This document shows positions 41,756 through 50,714 of a stretch of 64,000 nt of DNA, piece by piece (position 1 is the first letter of the stretch; every line of letters starts with the position of its first letter). Origin of the DNA: Paracoccaceae bacterium (GTDB lineage Bacteria; Pseudomonadota; Alphaproteobacteria; Rhodobacterales; Rhodobacteraceae). Where the stretch lies: contig WKFK01000015.1 in NCBI GenBank assembly GCA_014872815.1, positions 496,001-560,000 of the forward strand, read 5' to 3'. The notes under the pieces are model-generated. The model saw only the letters and a program-made list of their open reading frames with translations. It had not been told where the DNA came from and ran no database searches. Position numbers and translations under genes: made by a program.

Positions 41756-43537
41756 TTAGCCAGCCTTCTGCGGAACCATGTCGGCGGCGTCGATGCCCGC
41801 CACGGAGACAGGCTTTTTCATCGCGTCACGACGGAAGGGTTCGCCCAGTTCCTGGTTGATCATGGCTTCGATCAATGTGGTCTTGCCGTGGTTCATCTGA
41901 TCGTCGATCGCCTTGTTCAGCGCGGCGGTCAGCTCGTCCATGGTGCGGGCCACAACGCCTTGCAGGCCACAGGCTTGCGCAATGCCGGCATAGGACACTT
42001 GGGTGTCCAGTTCGGTACCCACGAAGTTGTCGTCAAACCACAGGGTGGAGTTTCGTTTTTCCGCGCCCCACTGGTAGTTGCGGAAGACGATTTGGGTCAC
42101 CGCAGGCCATTCGCCGCGACCGATGGCGGTCAGCTCGTTGACCGCGATGCCAAAGGCACCGTCGCCGGCAAAACCGCAGACCGGCACATCTGGCTGGCCA
42201 ATTTTGGCGCCGACAATGGCGGGCAGGCCGTAGCCACAAGGGCCAAACAGGCCGGGTGCGAGGTATTTGCGGCCTTCCTCAAACGAGGGGTACGCATTGC
42301 CGATAGCGCAGTTGTTGCCGATGTCGGAGCTGATGATGGCTTCGCGCGGCAGGGCGGATTGAATTGCGCGCCATGCCATGCGTGGGGACATCCAATCTGG
42401 TTTGTCGGCACGAGCGCGTTCGTTCCAGGTTGTGCCTGGATCATCATCTTCATGGTCCATGGAGGAAAGTTGCTGTGCCCAGGCGGATTTGGTTTTGGAG
42501 ATGCGGGCTTTGCGCTCTTCACGGCCTGCATCGCCTGCGGTGTCTGCCAGCTGCTCCAGAATGCCAGTGGCAACCTTGGCGGCGTCCCCCACGATGCCGA
42601 CCTCGATCTTTTTGGTCAGGCCGATGCGGTTAGGGTTGATGTCCACCTGGATGATTTTGGCATCCGCAGGCCAGTATTCCATGCCGTAGCCGGGCAGAGT
42701 GGAGAATGGGTTCAGGCGGGTGCCCAAGGCGAGGACTACGTCAGCCTCTTTGATGAGTTCCATGCCCGCTTTGGAGCCGTTGTAGCCCAACGGGCCTGCA
42801 AAGAGCGGGTGATTGCCCGGGAAGGCGTCATTGTGCTGATAGCCCACGCACACGGGGGCATCGAGTCGCTCTGCCAGAGCGATGGACGCCGGGATGCCGC
42901 CTTCAGACAGCACTGTGCCTGCGCCGTTGAGGATCACCGGGTTCTTGGCTTCAGACAGCAGTTTGGCCGCGTCTGCCACAGACGACGTGCCGCCGGAAGA
43001 AGCCTCGAACTCGATGGGCTCAGGCAGGTCGATGTCGATCACCTGAGTCCACATGTCACGCGGGATGTTGAGTTGAGCCGGGCCGCAGAGACGCTTGGCT
43101 TGGGCAATCACACGGGTGAGGACTTCGGCCACACGGGACGGGTCGCGCACCTCTTCCTGATAAGCCACCATGTCCTTGAACAATGCCATCTGCTCAACTT
43201 CCTGAAAACCACCTTGACCGATGGTCTTATTGGCGGCCTGTGGGGTGACCAGCAGCAACGGTGTGTGGTTCCAGTAGGCGGTTTTCACGGCGGTCACGAA
43301 GTTGGTGATGCCGGGACCATTTTGCGCGATCATCATCGACATTTTGCCGGTGGCGCGGGTGTAACCATCGCTCATCATGCCAGCGGAGCCTTCGTGGGCG
43401 CAGTCCCAGAACATGATGCCCGCTTTGGGGAAGAGATCCGAGATCGGCATCATGGCAGAGCCAATGATTCCAAAGGCATGCTCGATGCCGTGGCGCTGAA
43501 GCACTTTCACAAAAGCTTCTTCGGTGGTCATTTTCAT
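41756..43537 (-). CDS. xsc: Sulfoacetaldehyde acetyltransferase
   Basis: Xsc is a thiamine-diphosphate enzyme that converts sulfoacetaldehyde and phosphate into acetyl phosphate and sulfite, the desulfonation step of taurine catabolism. The 593-aa protein has the three ThDP-enzyme domains. The N-terminal part has EEAFVKVLQRHGIEHAFGIIGSAMMPISDLF and the Xsc-type CAHEGSAGMMSDGYTRATGK. The C-terminal ThDP motif is GFAGDGAFGIAVNEL with QWGAEKRNSTLWFDDNFVG. A two-half-site TauR sequence lies 84-113 bases upstream. ackA follows after 4 bases. Confidence 0.97.
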   Translation of the reverse strand: MKMTTEEAFVKVLQRHGIEHAFGIIGSAMMPISDLFPKAGIMFWDCAHEGSAGMMSDGYTRATGKMSMMIAQNGPGITNFVTAVKTAYWNHTPLLLVTPQAANKTIGQGGFQEVEQMALFKDMVAYQEEVRDPSRVAEVLTRVIAQAKRLCGPAQLNIPRDMWTQVIDIDLPEPIEFEASSGGTSSVADAAKLLSEAKNPVILNGAGTVLSEGGIPASIALAERLDAPVCVGYQHNDAFPGNHPLFAGPLGYNGSKAGMELIKEADVVLALGTRLNPFSTLPGYGMEYWPADAKIIQVDINPNRIGLTKKIEVGIVGDAAKVATGILEQLADTAGDAGREERKARISKTKSAWAQQLSSMDHEDDDPGTTWNERARADKPDWMSPRMAWRAIQSALPREAIISSDIGNNCAIGNAYPSFEEGRKYLAPGLFGPCGYGLPAIVGAKIGQPDVPVCGFAGDGAFGIAVNELTAIGRGEWPAVTQIVFRNYQWGAEKRNSTLWFDDNFVGTELDTQVSYAGIAQACGLQGVVARTMDELTAALNKAIDDQMNHGKTTLIEAMINQELGEPFRRDAMKKPVSVAGIDAADMVPQKAG

Positions 43538-43620
43538 GAGGCAAACTCCATGCTGCGCCCGACTCTGACGGTGGGCGTTCCTTTTGCATGGAAGGTACGA
43601 ACTGCGGCAATTTGGCGTTA

Positions 43621-43650
43621 GGGCCAGATGGGGTGGCCGGATGTGTCCAG
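43621..43650 (-). promoter_or_regulatory. Predicted TauR site upstream of xsc
   Basis: On the minus strand CTGGACACAT and CTGGCCCTAA have starts 23 bases apart, resembling the CTGGACYTAA direct repeats reported (from memory) for Rhodobacter TauR. It lies between the tauR stop and xsc. Confidence 0.6.
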
Positions 43651-43651
43651 A

Positions 43652-45112
43652 TCAGCTGGAGCCAAGCGCGCTGGCGATGCGGGCCACGCCTTCAGGAATT
43701 CGCTCGGAAGGGATTGAGGAATAGCCGAGGCGGTAGAAATTCTTGGGCGGTGTGTCCCCGGTGAAAAACGGGTGCCCGGGTTCGATGAGAACGCCTTCGG
43801 ACTTGAGCTCTTCGGCCAGAATTTCGGTGTCGACGGTCGGGTCGGCGCGCATCCAGAAGGAGGAGCCGCCAAAGGCGCCTTTGCCGGCAACTACCAGACC
43901 TGATTGATCAATGGCGTCCTGCATGACGGCGCGACGCGTTTTTAATGCTTCGCGGATGCGGCGGATCAATGCGTCGTAGTGACCAAGCGAGAGGAAATAC
44001 GCGGCGGTGCGCTGGATATGGCCGGGAGGGTGACGAAGGACCGAGGCGCGTAAGGCGCGGGCTTCGCGGATGAAAGCTTCGGAGCCGACGAGGTAGCCGA
44101 GTCGCAGTCCGGGAAAAAGGGATTTGGAGAAGCTGCCAACATAAATGACGCGGCCTTCGGTATCGAGTGATTTCAAGGCCGGTGAAGGGGCGTCCAGAAA
44201 CGACATTTCGAACTCGTAGTCGTCTTCAACCACCAAAGCGTCGATGTCTTGGGCCCGTTTGAGCAAGGCATGACGGCGGGCCATCGGCATGGTGGCGGTG
44301 GTCGGACACTGGTGGCTGGGGGTGGTGAAAATGACGTCTGCCTCAGCGGGGATCAGGTCGGGGTTGAGGCCGTCACGGTCTACGTCGATGGCGTCCACAT
44401 GGCAGCGGGATTGATTTAGGATGTCACGCAGTGCGTGGTAACAGGGGTTTTCAATGGCGGCTGTGCGCCGTTGTGTCAGTAGAATTTGCGCCGCAATCCA
44501 CAATGCGTTTTGTGCGCCAAGGGTGATCAGGATTTCCTCGGGGCGTGCGATGATGCCTCGGCGCGGCAGCGTATTGCGGGCAATGAATTCGACCAACTCG
44601 GGGTCGTCCTGGTCGTAGTAATCCGAAGTGAGCGCGGTGAAGTCTTTTTGACCCAAGGCCTGCAAGGCGCAAAGCCGCCAATTGGCGTGGTCAAACAGGC
44701 TAGGGTCGGTCTGGCCGTAGACAAAGGGGTAGCGGTAGCTGGCCCAATCCTTGGGTTTGTCTGGAGTATCGCCGCCCGTGAAGCGGCGTCCCAAGGCGCG
44801 GGTCCAGTCGATGCTGTCTTCGCGCGGTTTTGGCGGATCAAAGGACGGGGGAACAGGGGCGTTTTCACTGACGTAGTAGCCCGAGCGGCCGCGTGAGGTC
44901 AGGTAGTCGTTGGCCAGAAGTTCGGTGTAGGCAAGGGTGACTGTGATGCGCGACACGCCAAGGTGCGTGGCGAGTTTGCGCGAAGACGGTAGTTTCTCAC
45001 CGCGTCGGAAGCGACCAGATAGGATGCCTTCCGCGATCAATTGCTGGATTTGCGCCTGAAGGGTGCCCTGAAATCCGGGCGCGAGGAAAAAGGTTTCGAC
45101 AGATATAGTCAT
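43652..45112 (-). CDS. tauR: MocR-type taurine regulator
   Basis: The 486-aa protein fuses an N-terminal GntR winged helix (about residues 12-80, QIQQLIAEGILSGRFRRGEKLPSSRKLATHLGVSRITV) to a C-terminal type-I aminotransferase-like domain with a PLP site (VIYVGSFSKSLFPGLRLGY, Schiff-base lysine in SKSL). This is the MocR layout. TauR of Rhodobacter activates tpa and tau genes when taurine is present. Its own promoter overlaps predicted TauR half-sites at 45128-45159, suggesting autoregulation. A TATAGC element (45127-45122) lies only 9 bases before the ATG, so the mRNA may be leaderless. Confidence 0.93.
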   Translation of the reverse strand: MTISVETFFLAPGFQGTLQAQIQQLIAEGILSGRFRRGEKLPSSRKLATHLGVSRITVTLAYTELLANDYLTSRGRSGYYVSENAPVPPSFDPPKPREDSIDWTRALGRRFTGGDTPDKPKDWASYRYPFVYGQTDPSLFDHANWRLCALQALGQKDFTALTSDYYDQDDPELVEFIARNTLPRRGIIARPEEILITLGAQNALWIAAQILLTQRRTAAIENPCYHALRDILNQSRCHVDAIDVDRDGLNPDLIPAEADVIFTTPSHQCPTTATMPMARRHALLKRAQDIDALVVEDDYEFEMSFLDAPSPALKSLDTEGRVIYVGSFSKSLFPGLRLGYLVGSEAFIREARALRASVLRHPPGHIQRTAAYFLSLGHYDALIRRIREALKTRRAVMQDAIDQSGLVVAGKGAFGGSSFWMRADPTVDTEILAEELKSEGVLIEPGHPFFTGDTPPKNFYRLGYSSIPSERIPEGVARIASALGSS

Positions 45113-45121
45113 GGCCGGCAG

Positions 45122-45159
45122 GCTATACTGGACTTATTGCGCGAGTAAACTGGACTTTC
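45122..45159 (-). promoter_or_regulatory. tauR promoter with predicted TauR site
   Basis: On the plus strand CTGGACTTAT (45128-45137) and CTGGACTTTC (45150-45159) are direct repeats with starts 22 bases apart. On the minus strand TATAGC (45127-45122) is a -10-like box just before the tauR ATG, so bound TauR would cover this promoter. Confidence 0.65.
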
Positions 45160-45314
45160 AAAATTGTCCGGTGTTGTCAAAATCTGTGCTCAGGACTGTT
45201 GCTTGCGGCGCACCACACGAGGAGGGTTCTCAGAACGTAAAGCGCCACCTGCCCAAGGGACAAGTGGCGTGGGATGACGGGGGAGGACGCCGTCACCGGA
45301 CGTTGCGGTTCTGT

Positions 45315-46715
45315 TTAGCCAAACACTTTGGTTAGAGCCTTGTCGACAGCCGTGGTGATGGCGTCGATGTCGTTTGCCGTGGCGATCAGGGCCGGGGAGA
45401 AGGCAATCACGTTGTTGCGGCCCGGCACCGAGCGGTTGGCCGCGCCAATGATGACACCTTGCGCGCCACAGTCGGCGACAACGGCGGCGATGTCGGCTTC
45501 GTCCACGGGTTCTTTGGTTTCGCGATCTTTCACAAGCTCACAGCCTAGGAACAGGCCTTTGCCGCGCACGTCGCCAATGATTTCGTGCTTTTCCATCAAG
45601 GCCTGAAGGTTGCCCATCATGCGCTCACCCATGGCGGTGCAATTCTCCAAGAGGCCTTCTTCTTCGATAATGGCCATATTCTCCAGCGCCGCAGCCGGAC
45701 CAGCTGTGCAGCCGCCAAACGTGGAGATGTCGCGGAAGTGGTCCAGCTTGTCAGACGCGTCGGATTTAAACAGATCAAAGACCTCTTCGGTGGTGACCAT
45801 GCAGGCGATCGCGGCATAACCGGAGGCCACGCCTTTGGCCATGGTTACGAAGTCGGGCTTGATGCCGTAGTGCTGATAGCCAAACCAGTGAGTACCGGTG
45901 CGGCCGATGCCACAGACAACTTCGTCGATGTGCAGCAGGATGTTGTACTGTTTGCAAATTTCCTGAACGCGTTCCCAGTAGCCTTCTGGTGGCGTGATGA
46001 CGCCACCGCCTGCTGTCACGGGTTCAAGGCACAGCGCCCCAACGGTGTCTGGGCCTTCACGAAGAATGACGTCTTCGATCAGATTGGCGGCGGCAATGCC
46101 GAACTCCCGCCCAGACAGGTGGCCGAGCCCCAGTTCGTCTTTGCGGTACTCCATACAATGTGGAACGCGCACAAAGCCCGGTGCGAAAGGACCATATTGC
46201 ATGTTGCGTTCATCCTGACCGCCCGCAGACATCGCCGCCAAAGTGGAGCCGTGGTAGTCGCGGTCACGGTAGAGGATCTTGTGTTTCTTGCCGCCGTATT
46301 TTTTATGCGCAATCTGGCGGATCATCTTGAAGGCCTTTTCATTGGCCTCCGATCCGGAGTTGGTGAAATAAACGCGGCTCATGCCTGGCATTTTTTCGAC
46401 GAGCTTTTCCGCATAGAGCGCGCCCGGCACGTTGCCGGCGGCATTGGCGAAGTAGCACATCTTCATCAGATTGGCGTGCACCGCGTTGGCAATGCGTTCA
46501 CGGCCATAGCCGACGTTTACGGTCCAGACCGCGCCGGACACGGCGTCGATGTATTCTTTGCCGTTCTGGTCCCACACGCGCATGCCTTTGCCCTCGATGA
46601 TAATACGAGGGTCGTTTGTTTCGAACGGCTTGTGCTGCACCAGATGATGCCAGACGTGGGCTTTATCAGCGTTCACGACATGGCTGAGGTCGTTGTCTTT
46701 CAATGTGCCATCCAT
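45315..46715 (-). CDS. tpa: Taurine-pyruvate aminotransferase
   Basis: Tpa moves the amino group of taurine to pyruvate, giving sulfoacetaldehyde and alanine. The 466-aa class-III aminotransferase has IDEVVCGIGRTGTHWFG (PLP-contact Asp264) and DFVTMAKGVASGY (Schiff-base Lys294). The N-terminal HVWHHLVQHKPFETNDP and the DYHGSTLAAMSAGGQDERN segment are typical of taurine/beta-alanine-type enzymes. It is divergent from tauA across a 404-base gap with a TauR site. AGGGAG precedes the ATG. Confidence 0.95.
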   Translation of the reverse strand: MDGTLKDNDLSHVVNADKAHVWHHLVQHKPFETNDPRIIIEGKGMRVWDQNGKEYIDAVSGAVWTVNVGYGRERIANAVHANLMKMCYFANAAGNVPGALYAEKLVEKMPGMSRVYFTNSGSEANEKAFKMIRQIAHKKYGGKKHKILYRDRDYHGSTLAAMSAGGQDERNMQYGPFAPGFVRVPHCMEYRKDELGLGHLSGREFGIAAANLIEDVILREGPDTVGALCLEPVTAGGGVITPPEGYWERVQEICKQYNILLHIDEVVCGIGRTGTHWFGYQHYGIKPDFVTMAKGVASGYAAIACMVTTEEVFDLFKSDASDKLDHFRDISTFGGCTAGPAAALENMAIIEEEGLLENCTAMGERMMGNLQALMEKHEIIGDVRGKGLFLGCELVKDRETKEPVDEADIAAVVADCGAQGVIIGAANRSVPGRNNVIAFSPALIATANDIDAITTAVDKALTKVFG

Positions 46716-46823
46716 GGCGCGAGTCTCCCTGATTGAGAATCTACTTTTGATTGTTTTGCGGGCGCAAACTCCACCCGTTATGTGGGTTTCGACGCCATCC
46801 TCGCGACTTTTTCAAGCAGGTTT

Positions 46824-46856
46824 ATAGGGCCAGAAGATTTGACTGTATAAGGCCAG
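46824..46856 (-). promoter_or_regulatory. Predicted TauR site between tpa and tauA
   Basis: On the minus strand CTGGCCTTAT (46856-46847) and CTGGCCCTAT (46833-46824) have starts 23 bases apart. The 404-base gap 46716-47119 holds both divergent promoters. Further CTGG at 46861 may add a half-site. The remainder of the gap is AT-rich, with no gene seen. Confidence 0.6.
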
Positions 46857-47119
46857 TATTCTGGCAAGCCGCGTCCAAAAATGCGTGAAGAGGGCTTCAA
46901 ATCCCTATTTTATAACGTTTTCAACCAAACGGTCAAATTTTTTTAAAGTGGCCAAGACACCGGTTCGTGACGTTGATTTTCTGAAAAAAACATTGATCGG
47001 TGCCTGAATTTCCGTTCCCCTCAAGAAGGACGCGCACTGTCGGTGATCAAAAAAGAGGCTCAAAGCCCGACGGCCCGGCAAAAATCCTCGCGCCAGAATC
47101 GACAACGGGAGAATTGATT

Positions 47120-48115
47120 ATGAGTTTGAAAACGACACTGATGGGTGCCGCGGCTTCGACAGCTATGCTTTTGGGTGCACAGGCAGCAACTGCGGAGATC
47201 ACTGTGGCCTACTTCCTAGAGTGGCCGATGCCGTTCCAATACGCCAAGCAGACCGGCATGTATGAAGAAGCTATGGGCACAACCATCAACTGGGTCAGCT
47301 TCGACACCGGCACAGCAATGAGCGCGGCAATGGCCTCTGGCGATGTGCAGATTTCTGTCAGCCAAGGTGTTCCACCATTTGTGGTTGCAGCCTCGGCAGG
47401 TCAGGACATCCAGATCGTAGACGTGGCTGTGAGCTACTCCGATAATGACAATTGCGTTGTGGCCTCTGGTCTTGAGATCGACAAAGACAGTGCCGCGGAA
47501 CTGGCTGGCAAGAAAGTTGCCGTGCCTCTGGGTACAGCAGCGCACTACGGTTTCTTGAGCCAGATGAACCACTTCGGTGTTGATGTGGCTTCTATGGAAG
47601 TGGTCGACATGGCGCCGGCGGAAGGTGCTGCGGCACTGGCGCAGGGCTCCCTGGACATGGCCTGTGGCTGGGGCGGCGCGCTGCGTCGCATGAAGGAGCA
47701 TGGCAACGTGCTGCTGACCGGGGCAGAGAAAGAGGAGCTTGGTATTCTGGTGTTTGACGCCACCACCGCGCCGGCGTCTTACATTGCCGAAGAAGGTGAG
47801 ATGCTGGCGAAGTTCCTGGCAGTAACCGCAGAAGCCAACGCGATGTGGGCGGATGAGGCCAATCACGCCAAGATGCTGCCGGTGATCGCTAAGGATGCGG
47901 GTATGGACGAACAGGCCACCGCGGACACGCTGGCGACATTCAAGTTCCCAACGGTTGATGAGCAGCTGGGTGAATCCTGGCTCGGCGGCACCGCGCAGGA
48001 CTTCATGAAAGGTGTGGCGGGCGTGTTCGTGGGCGCAGGCTCCATTCCAAGCGCCCTAGACAGCTATGATGGCGCTGTGAATACAGGGCCTCTGGAAGCT
48101 GCAAAAGGCATGTAA
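47120..48115 (+). CDS. tauA: Taurine ABC transporter substrate-binding protein
   Basis: A 331-aa periplasmic binding protein of the TauA/SsuA type. The signal peptide (residues 1-24, ending AATA-EI) is followed by ITVAYFLEWPMPFQYAKQTGMYEEAMG and the TauA-like GTAMSAAMASGDVQISVSQGVPPFVVAASAGQDIQ ligand region (about 35 residues). The ATG at 47120 is chosen because the signal peptide starts there and GGGAGAA precedes it. The frame upstream is noncoding. A terminator-like hairpin after the stop would give tauA more transcript than tauBC. Confidence 0.95.
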   Translation: MSLKTTLMGAAASTAMLLGAQAATAEITVAYFLEWPMPFQYAKQTGMYEEAMGTTINWVSFDTGTAMSAAMASGDVQISVSQGVPPFVVAASAGQDIQIVDVAVSYSDNDNCVVASGLEIDKDSAAELAGKKVAVPLGTAAHYGFLSQMNHFGVDVASMEVVDMAPAEGAAALAQGSLDMACGWGGALRRMKEHGNVLLTGAEKEELGILVFDATTAPASYIAEEGEMLAKFLAVTAEANAMWADEANHAKMLPVIAKDAGMDEQATADTLATFKFPTVDEQLGESWLGGTAQDFMKGVAGVFVGAGSIPSALDSYDGAVNTGPLEAAKGM

Positions 48116-48129
48116 GTCAGAATCTTAGC

Positions 48130-48164
48130 AAAGCCCGCACCGTTTTGGTGTGGGCTTTCTTTTC
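48130..48164 (+). terminator. Intra-operon terminator/attenuator after tauA
   Basis: AAAGCCCGCACC pairs with GGTGTGGGCTTT (one G-T pair) around a GTTT loop, followed by CTTTTC. It is in the tauA-tauB gap and probably limits tauBC transcription. Confidence 0.75.
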
Positions 48165-48239
48165 ATTGACTTCCCAATGAGAACAGGCGGGACAACCGCC
48201 GTGCGTCGCGGGGGCGATGCCCAAAGTCAGATAGGGACC

Positions 48240-49046
48240 ATGACCGGATTATCCATACAAAATTTGTCCATGCGTTTTGACTTGCCAAACGGCAGTCACG
48301 TGCAGGCGCTGAAGGACGTAAGCCTTGACCTAAAACAGGGCGAGTTGCTGAGCGTGCTGGGGCCGTCTGGCTGCGGCAAGACCACGTTGTTGAATATTGT
48401 TGCTGGGTTTCTTGCGCCAACCGAAGGGCAAATTGTGCTGAATGGTCATCAGGTTCTTGGACCTGATGCGGAGCGCGGCATGGTGTTTCAGAAAGGTGCT
48501 TTGTTTGAGTGGATGAGCGTGCGTGAAAATGTGCGTTTTGGACCTGACATGAAGGGCATGCCGAAGTCGGAAAGCGCAGAGATCGTGGATCACCTGCTGG
48601 ATGTCGTGGGTTTGCAGGACTTCAAAGAGAAAATGGTCTACGAGCTGTCCGGTGGGATGCAGCAGCGTGTGGCGCTTGCCCGTTGTTTGGCCAATGATCC
48701 GGATGTGATCCTCATGGATGAACCGCTTGGCGCTCTGGACGCGCTGACGCGGGAGAAGATGCAGAGCCTTGTGCTCAAGCTTTGGAAAGAAACCGGCAAA
48801 ACAATCATCTTGATTACCCATTCGGTGGACGAAGCGCTTCTTTTGGGAGAGCGATTGCTTGTGATGGCGCCGCGTCCCGGACGGATTCACAAGGAATATC
48901 GTTTGCCCTTTGCGGACATGGGCGTGGGTGCGGATTTGCGCGAGGTGAAAGAGCACCCGGACTACACCAAAACGCGCGAAGAGATCCTCAACATGATCTG
49001 GAACATGGAAGAAGAGATCATGGGCCGTACCGAGGAGAGCGCATAA
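48240..49046 (+). CDS. tauB: Taurine ABC transporter ATP-binding protein
   Basis: A 268-aa ABC ATPase of the nitrate/sulfonate/taurine importers. Walker A is LGPSGCGKTTLLN (about residue 40), the signature is LSGGMQQRVALAR and Walker B is VILMDEPLGALD. The ATG at 48240 is preceded by a weak AGGG. The frame upstream to 48150 is open but covers the inter-gene region. It ends one base before the tauC start, so the two are coupled. Confidence 0.95.
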   Translation: MTGLSIQNLSMRFDLPNGSHVQALKDVSLDLKQGELLSVLGPSGCGKTTLLNIVAGFLAPTEGQIVLNGHQVLGPDAERGMVFQKGALFEWMSVRENVRFGPDMKGMPKSESAEIVDHLLDVVGLQDFKEKMVYELSGGMQQRVALARCLANDPDVILMDEPLGALDALTREKMQSLVLKLWKETGKTIILITHSVDEALLLGERLLVMAPRPGRIHKEYRLPFADMGVGADLREVKEHPDYTKTREEILNMIWNMEEEIMGRTEESA

Positions 49047-49047
49047 G

Positions 49048-50385
49048 ATGGGACAGATTTTTTCAGACCTCGGTGGTGAGCTTCTCACGTTGCTGATTTC
49101 GGTGATCAGCGCCTTGCCTTATTTGATTTTGTATGTCGGCCTGATCCTCCTGGCTTATGCCTTGTATACTCAGGTCAAACGTCGCCTGTCCCCGGTGCGG
49201 GATTACACGTCGCTTAAGACGGTGACCTTTGGGGACGAGAGCGCCGTGATCTCCAACAAAGCGGCCTCGGTGATTTCAATCGTGCTGATCTTTGTGATTT
49301 GGGGCGCGTTTACGGGATCTGCCTTGCTGCCAAAGTTCCTACATGCACCAGGACCGTTTGTGGGAGAGGCTACGTTCACTTACACGGTAGAAGCGGAAGG
49401 TGGACAAACGGCAGACGCGACCGTGAGCGTTCTGGTGCATGAAGCCGGAGAAAAGCCGGACGCGCCAGTGGTGGCCGAAAACGACGGCCTTGCTAAAAAC
49501 GATGCTTTGGTGGTGCAGGCCTATCGGTCCAAGCTGCTGCGATGGGATGCCAATGATGAGGTGACCCGTAAGGACGGTGCCAAGGTCGTGGCGGTCGATG
49601 GGCAACCGATTGATCGGGATACCGATGTCGAACTTGGCTTTGGCCGCGTGGCTCTGACCGACAAAGGCACGCTTAACTTTGAGCCTGCCAAAGGCTGGCA
49701 GATGGAAAGCATTTGGCTGCCTGCCCCGGAAAGTGTGTGGAAACGCCTGATTTCGGTAAGCCAGGATGGGTATCAGAACGTCACTCTGGCAGAGCATCTG
49801 AGCTACTCCCTGTTTCGAGTGATTGTGGGCTTTGCGCTGGGCGCGGCCGTGGGCATTCCGCTGGGCTATGCCATGGGGCTGTCCAATTGGTTCCGCGGTT
49901 GGTTTGACCCGATTGTGGAGTTCATGCGTCCGGTGCCGCCACTGGCCTTGATCCCGCTGGTGATCATCTGGGCTGGCATTGGCGAGCAGGGCAAAATCAT
50001 CCTGCTATTCCTTGCAGCCTTGTGGATTATGGCGATTGGGGCGCGGTCCGGTGTCTCGGGTGTGAATATCACCAAGGTACACGCGGCTTACTCGCTCGGG
50101 GCCAATAAGCGTCAGATCCTGCGTCACGTGATCATTCCAAATTCCTTGCCGGAGATCTTTACGGCAGCGCGTGTTGCAATGGGCGTCTGTTGGGGCACCG
50201 TTGTGGCCGCAGAGCTTGTGGCGGCGGAAAAAGGTGTTGGTAAGATGATCGTAGCGGCGTCTAAGTTTCAGGACACGGACATCGTTTTGATGGGGATTAT
50301 CCTTATCGGGATCATTGGCTTTGGCATCGATGTGCTGATGCGCTGGGGCGAAAAGTATCTTGTGCCATGGAAAGGCAAAGCCTGA
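49048..50385 (+). CDS. tauC: Taurine ABC transporter permease with periplasmic Ig-like insert
   Basis: The 445-aa protein has the TauC/SsuC permease core at residues 223-445 (WLPAPESVWKRL, LAEHLSYSLFRVIVGFALGAAVGIPLGYAMGLS, DPIVEFMRPVPPLALIPLVIIW and the EAA loop GANKRQILRHVIIPNSLPEIFTAAR). Ordinary TauC is only about 275 aa. The extra sequence is an N-terminal membrane helix (about 12-40) and a 120-residue segment (about 100-220) placed after the family's first helix. The segment therefore faces the periplasm and reads like a bacterial Ig/cadherin-type fold (VVAVDGQPIDRDTDVELGFGRVALTDKGTLNFEP over about 34 residues). It could touch TauA, but this is inference. Confidence 0.9.
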   Translation: MGQIFSDLGGELLTLLISVISALPYLILYVGLILLAYALYTQVKRRLSPVRDYTSLKTVTFGDESAVISNKAASVISIVLIFVIWGAFTGSALLPKFLHAPGPFVGEATFTYTVEAEGGQTADATVSVLVHEAGEKPDAPVVAENDGLAKNDALVVQAYRSKLLRWDANDEVTRKDGAKVVAVDGQPIDRDTDVELGFGRVALTDKGTLNFEPAKGWQMESIWLPAPESVWKRLISVSQDGYQNVTLAEHLSYSLFRVIVGFALGAAVGIPLGYAMGLSNWFRGWFDPIVEFMRPVPPLALIPLVIIWAGIGEQGKIILLFLAALWIMAIGARSGVSGVNITKVHAAYSLGANKRQILRHVIIPNSLPEIFTAARVAMGVCWGTVVAAELVAAEKGVGKMIVAASKFQDTDIVLMGIILIGIIGFGIDVLMRWGEKYLVPWKGKA

Positions 50386-50415
50386 TGCGCTTGGATATTT
50401 AAGACTAACAATCTG

Positions 50416-50443
50416 GGGCTGGCGCGTTGCGCTGGCCCTTTTT
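50416..50443 (+). terminator. Terminator of tauABC
   Basis: GGGCTGGCGC pairs with GCGCTGGCCC (two G-T pairs) around GTT, followed by TTTTT, 30 bases after tauC. In 50444-50714 I see no gene. A short plus-strand ORF there has no ribosome binding site. Confidence 0.85.
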
Positions 50444-50714
50444 GTGTGTAGGCCAACAGTTGACTTTATGTCGCGAGGCTATATGTGGGGCGGGTCGCTG
50501 CGCAGCCGCGTGAGCAGGCCGCGCCGGGTTTAAAAGAACCGTCCGGGCGCATCAGCGACGCTCTCGTTCCCATCACGCAGGGTTCTGACTGGCAGACCGG
50601 GCCGCGCGGAATGTGCTTCGCGGTGGCGGTGCTGTCGAACCCGATCACGGTCCCAGTGGGGGCCGTTGACGCCATGCCATGCGCCATCTTGCGTGTGGTT
50701 TGAAAGGACATTTT

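Noticed and set aside
41573-43621. Plus-strand 682-aa open frame
   Set aside because: Antisense to xsc and ackA, which are unmistakable; it is a GC-driven shadow.
45243-45269. CGCCAC/GTGGCG hairpin after tpa as a terminator
   Set aside because: Stem is short with a long loop and no clear T-run follows.
50485-50703. 72-aa frame before the helicase
   Set aside because: No ribosome binding site or recognisable motif; more likely leader or intergenic DNA.
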